From a virus: 45,759 nt of DNA. A program made the translations under genes and the position numbers. The stretch lies in the IMG/VR virus record IMGVR_UViG_3300027852_000063, positions 1-45,759 of that record. One strand, written 5' to 3'. Numbering within the stretch: the first letter of the stretch is position 1; the number at the start of each line of letters is the position of its first letter. The notes below the pieces were generated by a model. The model was given only the letters and a program-made list of their open reading frames with translations. It ran no database searches and had not been told where the DNA came from. Shown piece by piece: positions 14,620 through 22,103 of the stretch.

Positions 14620-15933
14620 GTGGGACATAAAGGAGACGATGAAAAAACATATTATTTAGAAGCTCCTATACAGATGGTCGATGAAACAGAAGATATGAAG
14701 CGTGTTGTTGCTTCAGTAATAGATCTACCTATTGGAGAAGATAAACAACCCGATCTTTTATATTTTACAGCCTTATTTGCGTCGTCCGGGGCTAATCTAA
14801 ACCACGCATACTTTTTTCCGTCTGAGCTAGTTGCAGCTAGGAACACTATTGCAAACAAAGCTGTTGATATTGAGCACGATGAAGAAGAGATAGTAGGGCA
14901 TTTATATGATTGGAAGTTTGTCGATAAAAACAATGAAGCGATAGACGTTGATTCACTATTAGCACAATCAGATGATGAGATTGATACATTAGGTATGGAT
15001 ATAATAGTTGCAGGAGTTGTATACAAAACTAGGTTTAAAACACTCTCAAAAGAGGTACAGGAAAATAAATGGTGTGTATCTTTAGAAACATTTTATGAAG
15101 ATTACGATATAAAAGTGGGGGACACTTGTTTAAAGAGGCAAGAAGCTGAATCTTTAGGGTTGACCTTAAAAGAATTAGGCAAAAGTGTACGCATTGTTAA
15201 AAACAATTATGAAATGTGTTGTGGTGAAGTGAAAAAAGTGTTAAGAAATTTATTGTTTTCAGGGTGTGGATTTGTTAAACATCCGGCTAATACCACTTCT
15301 TTTGTATTAGAAACATCTAATGTGAATGACGAGGATCCTATCATTATAAATATTGTAGATGATACCACGAGCGGTAAAATAGAAGGCAGTATAAACGCAG
15401 ATACAGATGAAGACACATCTTTTAAGGTACAGCTGCCTGAGCATATAGTTGAAAAAATAAGTAATGAGACAGAGAAGTCTCAAGTAGTCAATTTAAAGCT
15501 TAAGGATGGTACGTTGTTTGAGAATATAGGTTTAGAAGAGATGAATTGTGTTGTTTTACCCAAGGATGTAGCAACCTCTGAAATAGAGGACATTGAATTT
15601 AGTGAAGTCTCTGTGCAGGTGGAGAATGCAGATATTGATACAATAGATATAAGAAAAAATACCAGTGTAGGTATTTGTGTCAATTATAAACGTTTTGTAC
15701 ATAATGCTTCTGGTGGTATTGTTCACAATGATTGGTGTTCTTTATACGCAACAGAGTGTGCTTCTTTTTCTAGAGATGTTACAGATCCAGATTGTTTAAA
15801 AAATGTGGTAAGAAATAAAGCTACCGCATACATTAATTATTTATTTGATAAGTATGAAGAGAATTCAAGAATAGCTGAATTAATGGATGAATTATTGAAT
15901 AATTTATCTATAGTGTCTATTTTTAAGGTTTAA
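14620..15933 (+). CDS. Putative prohead protease / core protein
   Basis: This 437-residue protein has a GTG start with a GGAGGT site 8 bases upstream. The N-terminal 260 residues fit a capsid maturation protease: Asn-His-Ala-Tyr-Phe-Phe-Pro near 61-67, Val-Asp-Ile-Glu-His-Asp with His86 followed by Val-Gly-His, and Trp-Cys-Val-Ser-Leu-Glu with Ser154 as candidate nucleophile. A later Gly-Phe-Val-Lys-His-Pro-Ala-Asn near 237-244 matches the usual 'hPAnp' element. The C-terminal 180 residues are acidic and may be scaffold-like. It would cleave scaffold and capsid tails before packaging. It precedes the scaffold and capsid genes. Confidence 0.72.
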   Translation: MGHKGDDEKTYYLEAPIQMVDETEDMKRVVASVIDLPIGEDKQPDLLYFTALFASSGANLNHAYFFPSELVAARNTIANKAVDIEHDEEEIVGHLYDWKFVDKNNEAIDVDSLLAQSDDEIDTLGMDIIVAGVVYKTRFKTLSKEVQENKWCVSLETFYEDYDIKVGDTCLKRQEAESLGLTLKELGKSVRIVKNNYEMCCGEVKKVLRNLLFSGCGFVKHPANTTSFVLETSNVNDEDPIIINIVDDTTSGKIEGSINADTDEDTSFKVQLPEHIVEKISNETEKSQVVNLKLKDGTLFENIGLEEMNCVVLPKDVATSEIEDIEFSEVSVQVENADIDTIDIRKNTSVGICVNYKRFVHNASGGIVHNDWCSLYATECASFSRDVTDPDCLKNVVRNKATAYINYLFDKYEENSRIAELMDELLNNLSIVSIFKV

Positions 15934-15964
15934 CGTTTCCGACTTATAGCCGGGATATTTAAAA

Positions 15965-15996
15965 GTAGCTCCCCATGCGGGGGCGTGGATTGAAAC
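15965..15996 (+). repeat. Solitary type I-C CRISPR repeat (SRU2)
   Basis: This 32-base unit begins GTAGCTCCCC and ends GTGGATTGAAAC. From its fourth base on it is identical to SRU1 (3949-3980) except for one loop base (A for G). The stem is 6 bp with one G-U pair. It lies in the 96-base gap between the protease gene and the 137-residue protein gene, 33 bases before that start codon, and in the transcribed orientation. No second repeat or spacer follows. It would be part of the late head-gene transcript. It may act as an RNA decoy for Cas proteins or as a Cas5-type cleavage site within the leader. Confidence 0.85.
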
Positions 15997-16029
15997 AAAT
16001 GACAAATTAACTAAGGAGGATTAAAGCTT

Positions 16030-16443
16030 ATGCCACAAGCTAGAACAGGAAAAACTAAAAGTATGCCCAAAGTTGTAAGGGTTAATGCGGATGATGGCGA
16101 TGCTATTCTGTATAGAAATTTAGGGAATGGTAGACGTTTAACTTTCGCTATGGGTTTAAATGCTACGTTGGCATCTGGTGTCACTTCAGTAGTGATAGCT
16201 AGCGGTATTAATTATGGTGGTTACAAATTATGTGATGGTATATTTAGTGCGACTCTCTCTGAAGCTGTTGTCGTAGTTAGTGGTACAATAGCGAGTGGTA
16301 CACCTAATACAGAATTAGTTGGGAAGTATTATATTCAAAGAAATACTACTGAAAATGTGGTGACTTTGAGGTCCACAGCTACTCCTACTGCAACTACTAA
16401 TTTTGATATAATTGTGATGTTGGGGACAGCTGCATCTATATAA
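16030..16443 (+). CDS. Small beta-rich structural protein, possible capsid decoration
   Basis: This protein has 137 residues with an AAGGAGG site upstream. After a basic N-terminus it is rich in Thr, Ala, Gly, Val and Ser with strand-like alternation, typical of head decoration or stabilisation proteins. It lies between protease and scaffold, and the strong start site implies high expression. Its leader contains SRU2. I recognise no named family, so the decoration role is inference from position and composition. Confidence 0.7.
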   Translation: MPQARTGKTKSMPKVVRVNADDGDAILYRNLGNGRRLTFAMGLNATLASGVTSVVIASGINYGGYKLCDGIFSATLSEAVVVVSGTIASGTPNTELVGKYYIQRNTTENVVTLRSTATPTATTNFDIIVMLGTAASI

Positions 16444-16474
16444 CATTGAAAGGTTAAATAAGGAGGTTTAGTAG

Positions 16475-17122
16475 ATGAATGATCAATTACAGACTGATGT
16501 GCAGTTAATTGTAGATAGTATTTTCAAGGAGAAAGAAGATGCTGATATGAGAAAGGCTGCTGAAAGAGCTCTAGAAAGTGCGTCGTCTTCAATAGGAGAG
16601 CTCAAAGAGTTGTTGGTGGTTAGTGAGGATAAAGTAACTGAGTTGGAGACAGAGCTTTCTTCAGTAAATGAAAAAAATTCTGAAATGGAAAAAGAGTTGG
16701 GTAGTCTTAAGTCTGAGAAAGAGGAAGCTGAGAAAAATGCTGAGGCTGCTTCTAAAAAAGACGCTGATCAGATAGATGTATTGAATGAGGAGTTGTCTTC
16801 TATTAAAAAGGATATCGCAGCTAAAGAAAGAATAACTGAATTGGATACAGCTGGGGTTGCTCTCGAAAACAAAGAAGAGCAGTTTAGTAGAGTCAAAGAG
16901 ATGACTGATGAGGAGTTTACATCTTATAGGGATGAGTTAGTAGCGTTGAGGCAGTCAGTGGTAGCAGAGCTTGATAAGTCTGAGGATGGTGGTATTATTC
17001 CGGCTAATGTCAACACAGATGATGCCAATACGGCTGCGCTTAATATGGAACTTGAGACATCTTCATTGGTAGATAAATATTCTGAACTTGGTAACGCCAT
17101 GGCAGACAAAGTTAGTAAGTAA
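16475..17122 (+). CDS. Scaffolding protein
   Basis: This 215-residue protein is very rich in Glu, Lys, Ser and Ala, with a long coiled coil from about 40 to 125. A short helical C-terminal end (about 185-215) fits the capsid-binding helix of phage scaffolds. It follows an AGGAGG site and lies between the protease and capsid genes, the standard place. Scaffold proteins guide assembly of the capsid shell and are then removed or cut. The position and composition make this call fairly secure without a sequence family match. Confidence 0.75.
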   Translation: MNDQLQTDVQLIVDSIFKEKEDADMRKAAERALESASSSIGELKELLVVSEDKVTELETELSSVNEKNSEMEKELGSLKSEKEEAEKNAEAASKKDADQIDVLNEELSSIKKDIAAKERITELDTAGVALENKEEQFSRVKEMTDEEFTSYRDELVALRQSVVAELDKSEDGGIIPANVNTDDANTAALNMELETSSLVDKYSELGNAMADKVSK

Positions 17123-17148
17123 AATTTTTGTAAGGAGGAATGTAAACA

Positions 17149-17814
17149 ATGTTTATTCCTAGACAATCTGTTGTTGAGGATCAATTTTGTCAGTATAAAG
17201 AGACTTCAAATACTACTGGGTATGGTAGTGTTATAGCTTATGCTGGCGCTGTGTGCTATTTAGTTGAGGATTCGACTAATCAGGCTGCCCTTGTTAGTAT
17301 TTATGAAGGTGATGAGCCTACTGATGCCGATGAGCGTATTCCTGATGGGTTTTTGATGCAAAAAGTTAAATGTGGATACCACACTGTGCATCCGGTTGGT
17401 TATTATATGCCTGGTGATTTGGGGTCTTCTGATGTAATTGCCCAACCCAAATATACTAGTGGTAACATAGCTGGCACTAACACTGCGCCGGTTGGGGTTG
17501 CTAATTTAGGTATTTGGGATACTGATCATTACATGGTTAAGTATACTGGTACTTTAGGCACTAATGGTACTGTTACTGATGGCGATCATATGAAACCTGG
17601 GCAGAAATTGGTTGTGTGTAATAATTCTGGTGGGGTAGCTGGAGCTGGTACTTCTAGAGTGACTAATCACGATGTTGCACAGACTAGTTATGGCAGGTTC
17701 ACCAATGTGACTACAACTGTAGCTAGGGTTGTTGAAGGCGCAAGTGCTGGACAGTGTGCTGCGAATTTAAATAACACTACATTATTTGCTATAAGAATCA
17801 GGTTACTGATTTAA
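17149..17814 (+). CDS. Head decoration-like / minor capsid protein
   Basis: This 221-residue protein has an AAGGAGG site. It is rich in Gly, Thr, Val and Asn, with beta-type alternation and no long helices. Position directly before the major capsid gene and the strong start signal suggest an abundant head protein that stabilises the shell. The segment near 75-105 (His-Pro-Val-Gly-Tyr-Tyr-Met-Pro-Gly-Asp) resembles a beta barrel hairpin of decoration proteins, but I cannot name a family. An alternative is a head vertex or fibre-base protein. Confidence 0.65.
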   Translation: MFIPRQSVVEDQFCQYKETSNTTGYGSVIAYAGAVCYLVEDSTNQAALVSIYEGDEPTDADERIPDGFLMQKVKCGYHTVHPVGYYMPGDLGSSDVIAQPKYTSGNIAGTNTAPVGVANLGIWDTDHYMVKYTGTLGTNGTVTDGDHMKPGQKLVVCNNSGGVAGAGTSRVTNHDVAQTSYGRFTNVTTTVARVVEGASAGQCAANLNNTTLFAIRIRLLI

Positions 17815-17816
17815 AA

Positions 17817-17846
17817 TTGTAAAAAATTGGATTAATGTGCTATTAT
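17817..17846 (+). promoter_or_regulatory. Sigma-70/SigA-type promoter for major capsid gene
   Basis: TTGTAA at 17817-17822, an 18-base spacer, then an extended -10 TGCTATTAT (hexamer 17841-17846). It lies in the 67-base gap before the capsid gene, whose AAAGGAGG site follows. The -10 is inside a near-palindrome (TGTGCTATTATAGTACA), so an operator or hairpin is also possible. A separate strong promoter for the capsid gene would make sense. No experimental evidence. Confidence 0.45.
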
Positions 17847-17881
17847 AGTACATCCAAATTTATAAAGGAGGAAGTAAGTAC

Positions 17882-19684
17882 ATGGATAAGAAAGAAATGA
17901 GAGAGTTATTTAAGGCTACTGCTGCTGATACTAGTGAGGGTAAGTTGGCGGCTAAAGCTTTTGCTGGTGCACTTACTACTCCAATACTTAAAGCAATAGA
18001 GCTTGAGTCAGTTATGAGAGGGCTTTTTGCTGTTGAAGAGCTAGCTCCTGGAGCACAGGCTGTATATCCTGTTGCTGAGGATTTTGAAATTCCTGTTTGG
18101 GTATTACCAGGACTTGGTTAAAATATTGACCCTTATTATGGTAACATAATAATGAAAATTCAACTGTAACGCTGGGAAATCTTGCTAGGCAGTTATTACT
18201 ACCGAGGTAAAAATATGACTGATATGAGACAACCAGGTGGCAACCAATTATTTGATTTAGGGTGGTTAATAGGTGTTATAGATAGTGATGGTTCTTATGT
18301 TTTGTCTAAACAGTATCATTATAAAAGTGGAACACTCTATTTTTTTCCCGCTATAGAAATAGCTAATGATAATACGGATCTTATCGCTAATTGTGATAGA
18401 ATTATAAAAGAGTGGTTTAAAGTTGGTGTTTATATTGCCCCTAAACCGAGAAAGACTGGTAAAATGGGGTATAAAGTGTCTTTAAGGGGAGTTAAAAGAT
18501 TATATAAGTCATTACCGACTATAGCTGAATATGAGATAGCGAAGAAGAGACAAGCTGAATTATTATTAGAATACATTAATAACAGAATGAAGGTTAATCG
18601 CGGGAATCCTGTTACAGATAGAGACATAGAGATAGCCATTGAGCTTAGGAAATTGAATCATAGTCACAACAATATATCGAAAAATATACCTAAGCGACTT
18701 AAAAAAAATAAAATAATTGAAGCCCCCAACGACTAAACGTTGAACATCCTATGAGGATGATGATATAGTCTGAACTATATGGAGACATATAGAGGGAATG
18801 CCGAAGAGCTTCCCCGCCTAGAGAAATCTGGGTCATAAAAGTAACAGACTGATGTAGCTCAAAACTTTATAGAAGGTATTGGAGAAGAAGTAAATGTTCC
18901 CACATTTTCACTTAGTACAGCTGGGGACTGGAAAATTTCGTATGCACGAGATTCAAGAATAGATATACCTCAAAGGGCTGCAGCTAAAGCGGCTAAAGCT
19001 ATAGCAGATTATGAGGAAGAGTGTGGTTGGAGAATTATTTTACCTGCGGCTACATCTTCGTTTTCTGGTAAAGGTCTTTTGGGGGCACGTCCTGCACCTA
19101 TATATGAGGTTGATGGTGGATCTACCGGTGCTGGGTTTTTGTCTAAAGAAATAATAAATAAAATGATGACAGGGTTTGTTAGGATTGGTCGTACGTTAAC
19201 TGATTTGTATATTAGCCCTGAGGAAGCTGCTGATATTCGAGAATGGACAGATACAGACATCGACCCTATAACTCGAAGAGAAATATTTCAAGCTAGTGGT
19301 ATGGGACAAGTTTGGGGTGTACAGTTACATGTGTTACAGCATCTTGGTGCAACTGGGTTGTATAATATTAATGGTAGTGATTCTGAGTATGGTAAATTTA
19401 CAGCTACCGCTGTTACCGAGGCTTTCAATGACTATGTACTAGATAATCCAAATGTGACTGCTGCTAATGGTACTGTGTCTACTATCGGAGAGACCCAGAT
19501 TATAGGCTTTGACTTGAGTACAAATGATTCAATGGTCATGCCTATACGACAGGCTTATGAGGCACATGATGACCCAGCTCTGTTAAGATATCAGAAAGCT
19601 GGTTTTTTCGGGTGGGAAGAAATAGGTTTTGCAATGCTGGATTCAAGAATCGTGTCTATTGGAGTAATTGATAGGACTGTGTAA
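17882..19684 (+). CDS. Major capsid protein, split by a group I intron
   Basis: The gene is two exons: 17882-18119 and 18852-19684. Joined, they give 1,071 bases and 356 residues in one frame. Exon 1 alone would stop at residue 79. The junction rebuilds residue 80 as Tyr (T from exon 1, AT from exon 2) and yields Val-Leu-Pro-Gly-Leu-Gly-Tyr-Val-Ala-Gln-Asn-Phe-Ile-Glu-Gly. This fits my recollection of HK97-fold capsid proteins with a Val-Leu-Pro...Gly-x-(Val/Ile)-x-Gln-Asn element. Exon 2 continues with Trp-Lys-Ile-Ser-Tyr-Ala-Arg-Asp and later a Trp-Gly-Val-Gln-Leu-His-Val segment. It follows scaffold and decoration genes. The AAAGGAGG start site is strong. Family assignment is by position and pattern. 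Confidence 0.85.
18120..18851 (+). mobile_element. Group I intron (self-splicing) within the capsid gene
   Basis: Paired elements visible: P1 formed by GGTTAA at 18116-18121 and TTGACC at 18126-18131, with the U-G splice pair at U18119; a hairpin 18133-18152 of 8 bp with a GTAA tetraloop (P2); P3 from TTCAAC 18159-18164 and GTTGAA 18739-18744; P7 from GACTA 18731-18735 and TAGTC 18766-18770; P8 hairpin 18745-18759. The endonuclease gene sits in the P6-side loop. The 5' splice follows U18119. The reading frame then needs the 3' splice after G18851; G18847 would create a stop with this 5' site. Exon 2 AUGU can pair with AUAU in the P1 loop (P10). Length 732 bases. Confidence 0.85.
18215..18736 (+). 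CDS. LAGLIDADG homing endonuclease, intron-encoded
   Basis: This protein has 173 residues from the ATG at 18215, which follows a GAGGT site. A longer frame from a TTG at 18182 has no site and overlaps intron core bases. The LAGLIDADG motif is at about residues 16-28 (Gly-Trp-Leu-Ile-Gly-Val-Ile-Asp-Ser-Asp-Gly-Ser-Tyr). Only one motif is present, so it should work as a homodimer. These enzymes cut intronless alleles at the insertion site so that the intron is copied in by repair. The C-terminal tail is Lys/Asn-rich. Its stop codon lies within the intron core near P7. Confidence 0.88.
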   Translation: MTDMRQPGGNQLFDLGWLIGVIDSDGSYVLSKQYHYKSGTLYFFPAIEIANDNTDLIANCDRIIKEWFKVGVYIAPKPRKTGKMGYKVSLRGVKRLYKSLPTIAEYEIAKKRQAELLLEYINNRMKVNRGNPVTDRDIEIAIELRKLNHSHNNISKNIPKRLKKNKIIEAPND

Positions 19685-19729
19685 AATAATTATTATTGTT
19701 AGGGTGCGCAACTTAATGTATTAAATGTA

Positions 19730-19754
19730 ATCCGCCAACGTTTAGTTGGCGGAT
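19730..19754 (+). terminator. Perfect 10-bp hairpin after the capsid gene, no U-tract
   Basis: ATCCGCCAAC (19730-19739) pairs perfectly with GTTGGCGGAT (19745-19754) around a GTTTA loop, in the 106-base gap after the capsid gene. GC-rich in AT-rich surroundings. The bases after it are CACTCGCAAAATT, so no U-run supports classic intrinsic termination. It may stop polymerase weakly, protect the capsid mRNA 3' end, or be a processing site. Confidence 0.6.
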
Positions 19755-19790
19755 CACTCGCAAAATTAAGGTAGGAAAAGGAGAAGAAAA

Positions 19791-20246
19791 ATGAATGGGT
19801 ATATTAGAAATAGAACACCCGTATATAAACATGCTTTAAAACGGGCTATAGGCCCTGGTAGTACGGTTTCTTTAGACGAGTTACACGAACAATACGGTAA
19901 GAAACATGACATACCAAAAGGTGAACAATTTGCTAGATGGCTTAGAGAAGTTAAATTACAAGATAGTGTTATTTGGGAAATTGTATGTGATGATGCTCAA
20001 ATACTAAACAGCAATTTAAGGAAAGAGGAAAAAAGTAAACAACCAGATAATGTTGTTCCTATGGTGGTGAAGAATATAACTATAGAAGACGTTGTAGCTT
20101 TTTCTGTTAAAAAGGGAAGAGAAGAATTACCAAAAATTGTTGATGTTAAATTACTTACCTATGCACTTAAACAAGCTAATGGAATGGCCAATAAAGATAC
20201 ATTATGTATAATGTTAAGAAAACGATTGAAAGAGTTAGAGATATAA
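19791..20246 (+). CDS. Hypothetical head-region protein
   Basis: This 151-residue protein has an AAAAGGAGA site. The start (residues 1-20) is basic. The middle has a Lys-His-Asp-Ile-Pro-Lys-Gly-Glu-Gln-Phe-Ala-Arg-Trp-Leu segment that looks like a small helical DNA- or protein-binding fold, and the end is helical and Leu/Lys-rich. No family is recognised. It is the first gene after the capsid hairpin and may be a head-vertex or connector accessory. The strong start site and clean frame support the gene. Confidence 0.65.
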   Translation: MNGYIRNRTPVYKHALKRAIGPGSTVSLDELHEQYGKKHDIPKGEQFARWLREVKLQDSVIWEIVCDDAQILNSNLRKEEKSKQPDNVVPMVVKNITIEDVVAFSVKKGREELPKIVDVKLLTYALKQANGMANKDTLCIMLRKRLKELEI

Positions 20247-20264
20247 TATAGAAAAAATGAGGTC

Positions 20265-20531
20265 ATGATGGCAGAAAGAACGTTAAGATCACCCAAGTTT
20301 TATTCTAGTGCTGTATCAGGTCGCACACGTTATAATCCAGAAACAACAGAATATTATGACTCAAGTTCTAACTTAGTTAGAATTGAGGAAAGGATGCAAG
20401 TAGGCAGAGCTAAAGTACTGATGTGGGCACAAACCATATCTGGATCTGGTTTTGCACAAAATTGGCCCGTTTACACAGAGACAGTTGTGTATGATAGATG
20501 GGGAGAGACCACTTATTCTGGTACAGTTTAA
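20265..20531 (+). CDS. Small hypothetical structural protein
   Basis: This 88-residue protein starts at one of two adjacent ATGs (20265 or 20268) after a GAGG site. It is rich in Ser, Thr, Arg and Tyr, with a strand-rich second half (Val-Leu-Met-Trp-Ala-Gln-Thr-Ile-Ser). No family is recognised. It begins the block of beta-rich genes and may be the base or anchor of the proteins that follow. Confidence 0.6.
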   Translation: MMAERTLRSPKFYSSAVSGRTRYNPETTEYYDSSSNLVRIEERMQVGRAKVLMWAQTISGSGFAQNWPVYTETVVYDRWGETTYSGTV

Positions 20532-20555
20532 ATAGATCCTAATAGGGAGTAATAA

Positions 20556-22091
20556 ATGGCCACACCCACACTAACAACTGATTTCACTGTGATTAGTGCA
20601 TGCGACACTACAGATGACTGGACTGCTGGTTTCTTAGCTACAGACACAAGTATATATAAAGAAAATGGTACATCTTTAACTGCGACTATAAGGTTATCTA
20701 ATGACGATAGTACTTTCACTCCTGTTTCTGCACTAGATTTAACCAACACACATTTACGTATGTGGTTTCTTTGCACGTGGGTTGGTATGATGGATATTTA
20801 CTCAAACGGTGGAGTGCAGTACTTTGTTAGCGATGGATCCAACACCGGGTATTGGAATATGTTAGGTAGTGATAATTATGACGGTGGTTGGGTGCTATTA
20901 ACCATTTATACAGGTTTTGATGTTGACAGTGGTACTAAACCAGATATGAGTGCTATTACAAGTCTTGGTTTGTTGTATAACCAAACTACTGCACCTAAAA
21001 ACGTTGCCAATACGTGGTGGGATTATTTTGTTTATGGAGATGGTTATAGAGTTACTGGCGGGACTGACTCTGACTTGGTGACTTTAAATGATATATACAC
21101 TGCTGATGCATCTGCTGGTTATGGTGTTCTTCAGAAGATTAGTGGTGTATATTTTGTTAATGGGTTAATGGAGTTTGGTGATCCTGATAATAGTTCGGAT
21201 TGCTATTTCGGTGATACAGGAGAGACTCTTGTTTATACTGATGCAAGAATTTACGATAGTCTCTATGATTTAGTATTGTATGGTGGTGCGTCTACATCTA
21301 CTTCTTTTCAGTTTGGTGCAAAGGTAGGAGATTCAGGAATACAGGGTCTGTCTTTGAAATCGGTTGGTGGGCAAGATTATAAAGTAACTGTATCTGGTAG
21401 TAATATAGATATTTTAAAATTTTATGGAACTTCGTTTTTCGGTGCTAGTGATATATTATTACCTACAGTAGCAAGTGGGTCTGTTTTAAACTGTAGCTTT
21501 GAAGAATGCGGTCAGGTAGTTCCACAAGATTATACAATGCGTAATTGTAATTTTATCAATGCAATAGGGTACGCTTTAGTTCTAGGAGAGTTAACTAATG
21601 ATGTTAAAGACAGTGCTTTTATAACATGCAGTTCCGGTATAAATATAACTGTATCTGGTACGTATGAGTTTGATAATATAACCTTTGATGGGTGTACTTA
21701 TGATATAGTCAATTCGAGCGGTGGAACTGTTATTATTGAAGCATTAAACGGTGCTAATCCACAGTCATACATAAATTTATCTGGTGGTTCAGTATCAATA
21801 GAAAATAGTGTAGCAGTAAGTATACATGTTGAAGATGCGATAGGTAATGATATATCTGGGGCCAGGTGCTTTGTCTCTAGGACTTCAGATGATTATGAAG
21901 TTATGAATTTGCTTACTGATGGAAGTGGTGACGTTACAACTAATTATAATTTCAGTGTAGACACCAGCATCAGTGTTCGTGTTCGTAAATCAAGCACAGG
22001 CACACGCTATGTTAATTTTTCTACTTTAGGTACTATAACTGAGTATGGCTATGCGTTATCGGTCATCTTAGAAGAGGATATAAATATATAA
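20556..22091 (+). CDS. Beta-rich fibre-like protein (jelly-roll plus beta-helix layout)
   Basis: This protein has 511 residues. Residues 1-170 resemble a carbohydrate-binding-module-like sandwich (Asp-Thr-Thr-Asp-Asp-Trp-Thr, Leu-Arg-Met-Trp-Phe). Residues about 200-410 show short repeating strands with Cys-Ser-Phe-Glu, Cys-Asn-Phe-Ile and Ile-Thr-Phe-Asp-Gly-Cys turns, as in right-handed parallel beta-helices. The last 90 residues look Ig-like. No catalytic residues are identified. It lies between capsid and connector genes, so a head fibre or whisker is more likely than a tail fibre, but this is inference. Confidence 0.7.
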   Translation: MATPTLTTDFTVISACDTTDDWTAGFLATDTSIYKENGTSLTATIRLSNDDSTFTPVSALDLTNTHLRMWFLCTWVGMMDIYSNGGVQYFVSDGSNTGYWNMLGSDNYDGGWVLLTIYTGFDVDSGTKPDMSAITSLGLLYNQTTAPKNVANTWWDYFVYGDGYRVTGGTDSDLVTLNDIYTADASAGYGVLQKISGVYFVNGLMEFGDPDNSSDCYFGDTGETLVYTDARIYDSLYDLVLYGGASTSTSFQFGAKVGDSGIQGLSLKSVGGQDYKVTVSGSNIDILKFYGTSFFGASDILLPTVASGSVLNCSFEECGQVVPQDYTMRNCNFINAIGYALVLGELTNDVKDSAFITCSSGINITVSGTYEFDNITFDGCTYDIVNSSGGTVIIEALNGANPQSYINLSGGSVSIENSVAVSIHVEDAIGNDISGARCFVSRTSDDYEVMNLLTDGSGDVTTNYNFSVDTSISVRVRKSSTGTRYVNFSTLGTITEYGYALSVILEEDINI

Positions 22092-22103
22092 CGGAGGATA
22101 AAA

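Noticed and set aside
18119-18121. Capsid gene truncated by a point mutation or frameshift
   Set aside because: The stop is at the intron boundary; intron pairings and an in-frame exon 2 explain it.
18182-18214. TTG start for the homing endonuclease
   Set aside because: It has no ribosome binding site and overlaps conserved-looking intron core. The ATG at 18215 has a GAGGT site.
18844-18847. 3' splice site after G18847
   Set aside because: With the 5' site fixed at U18119 by the P1 U-G pair, this would give a TGA stop in the joined frame. G18851 keeps the frame.
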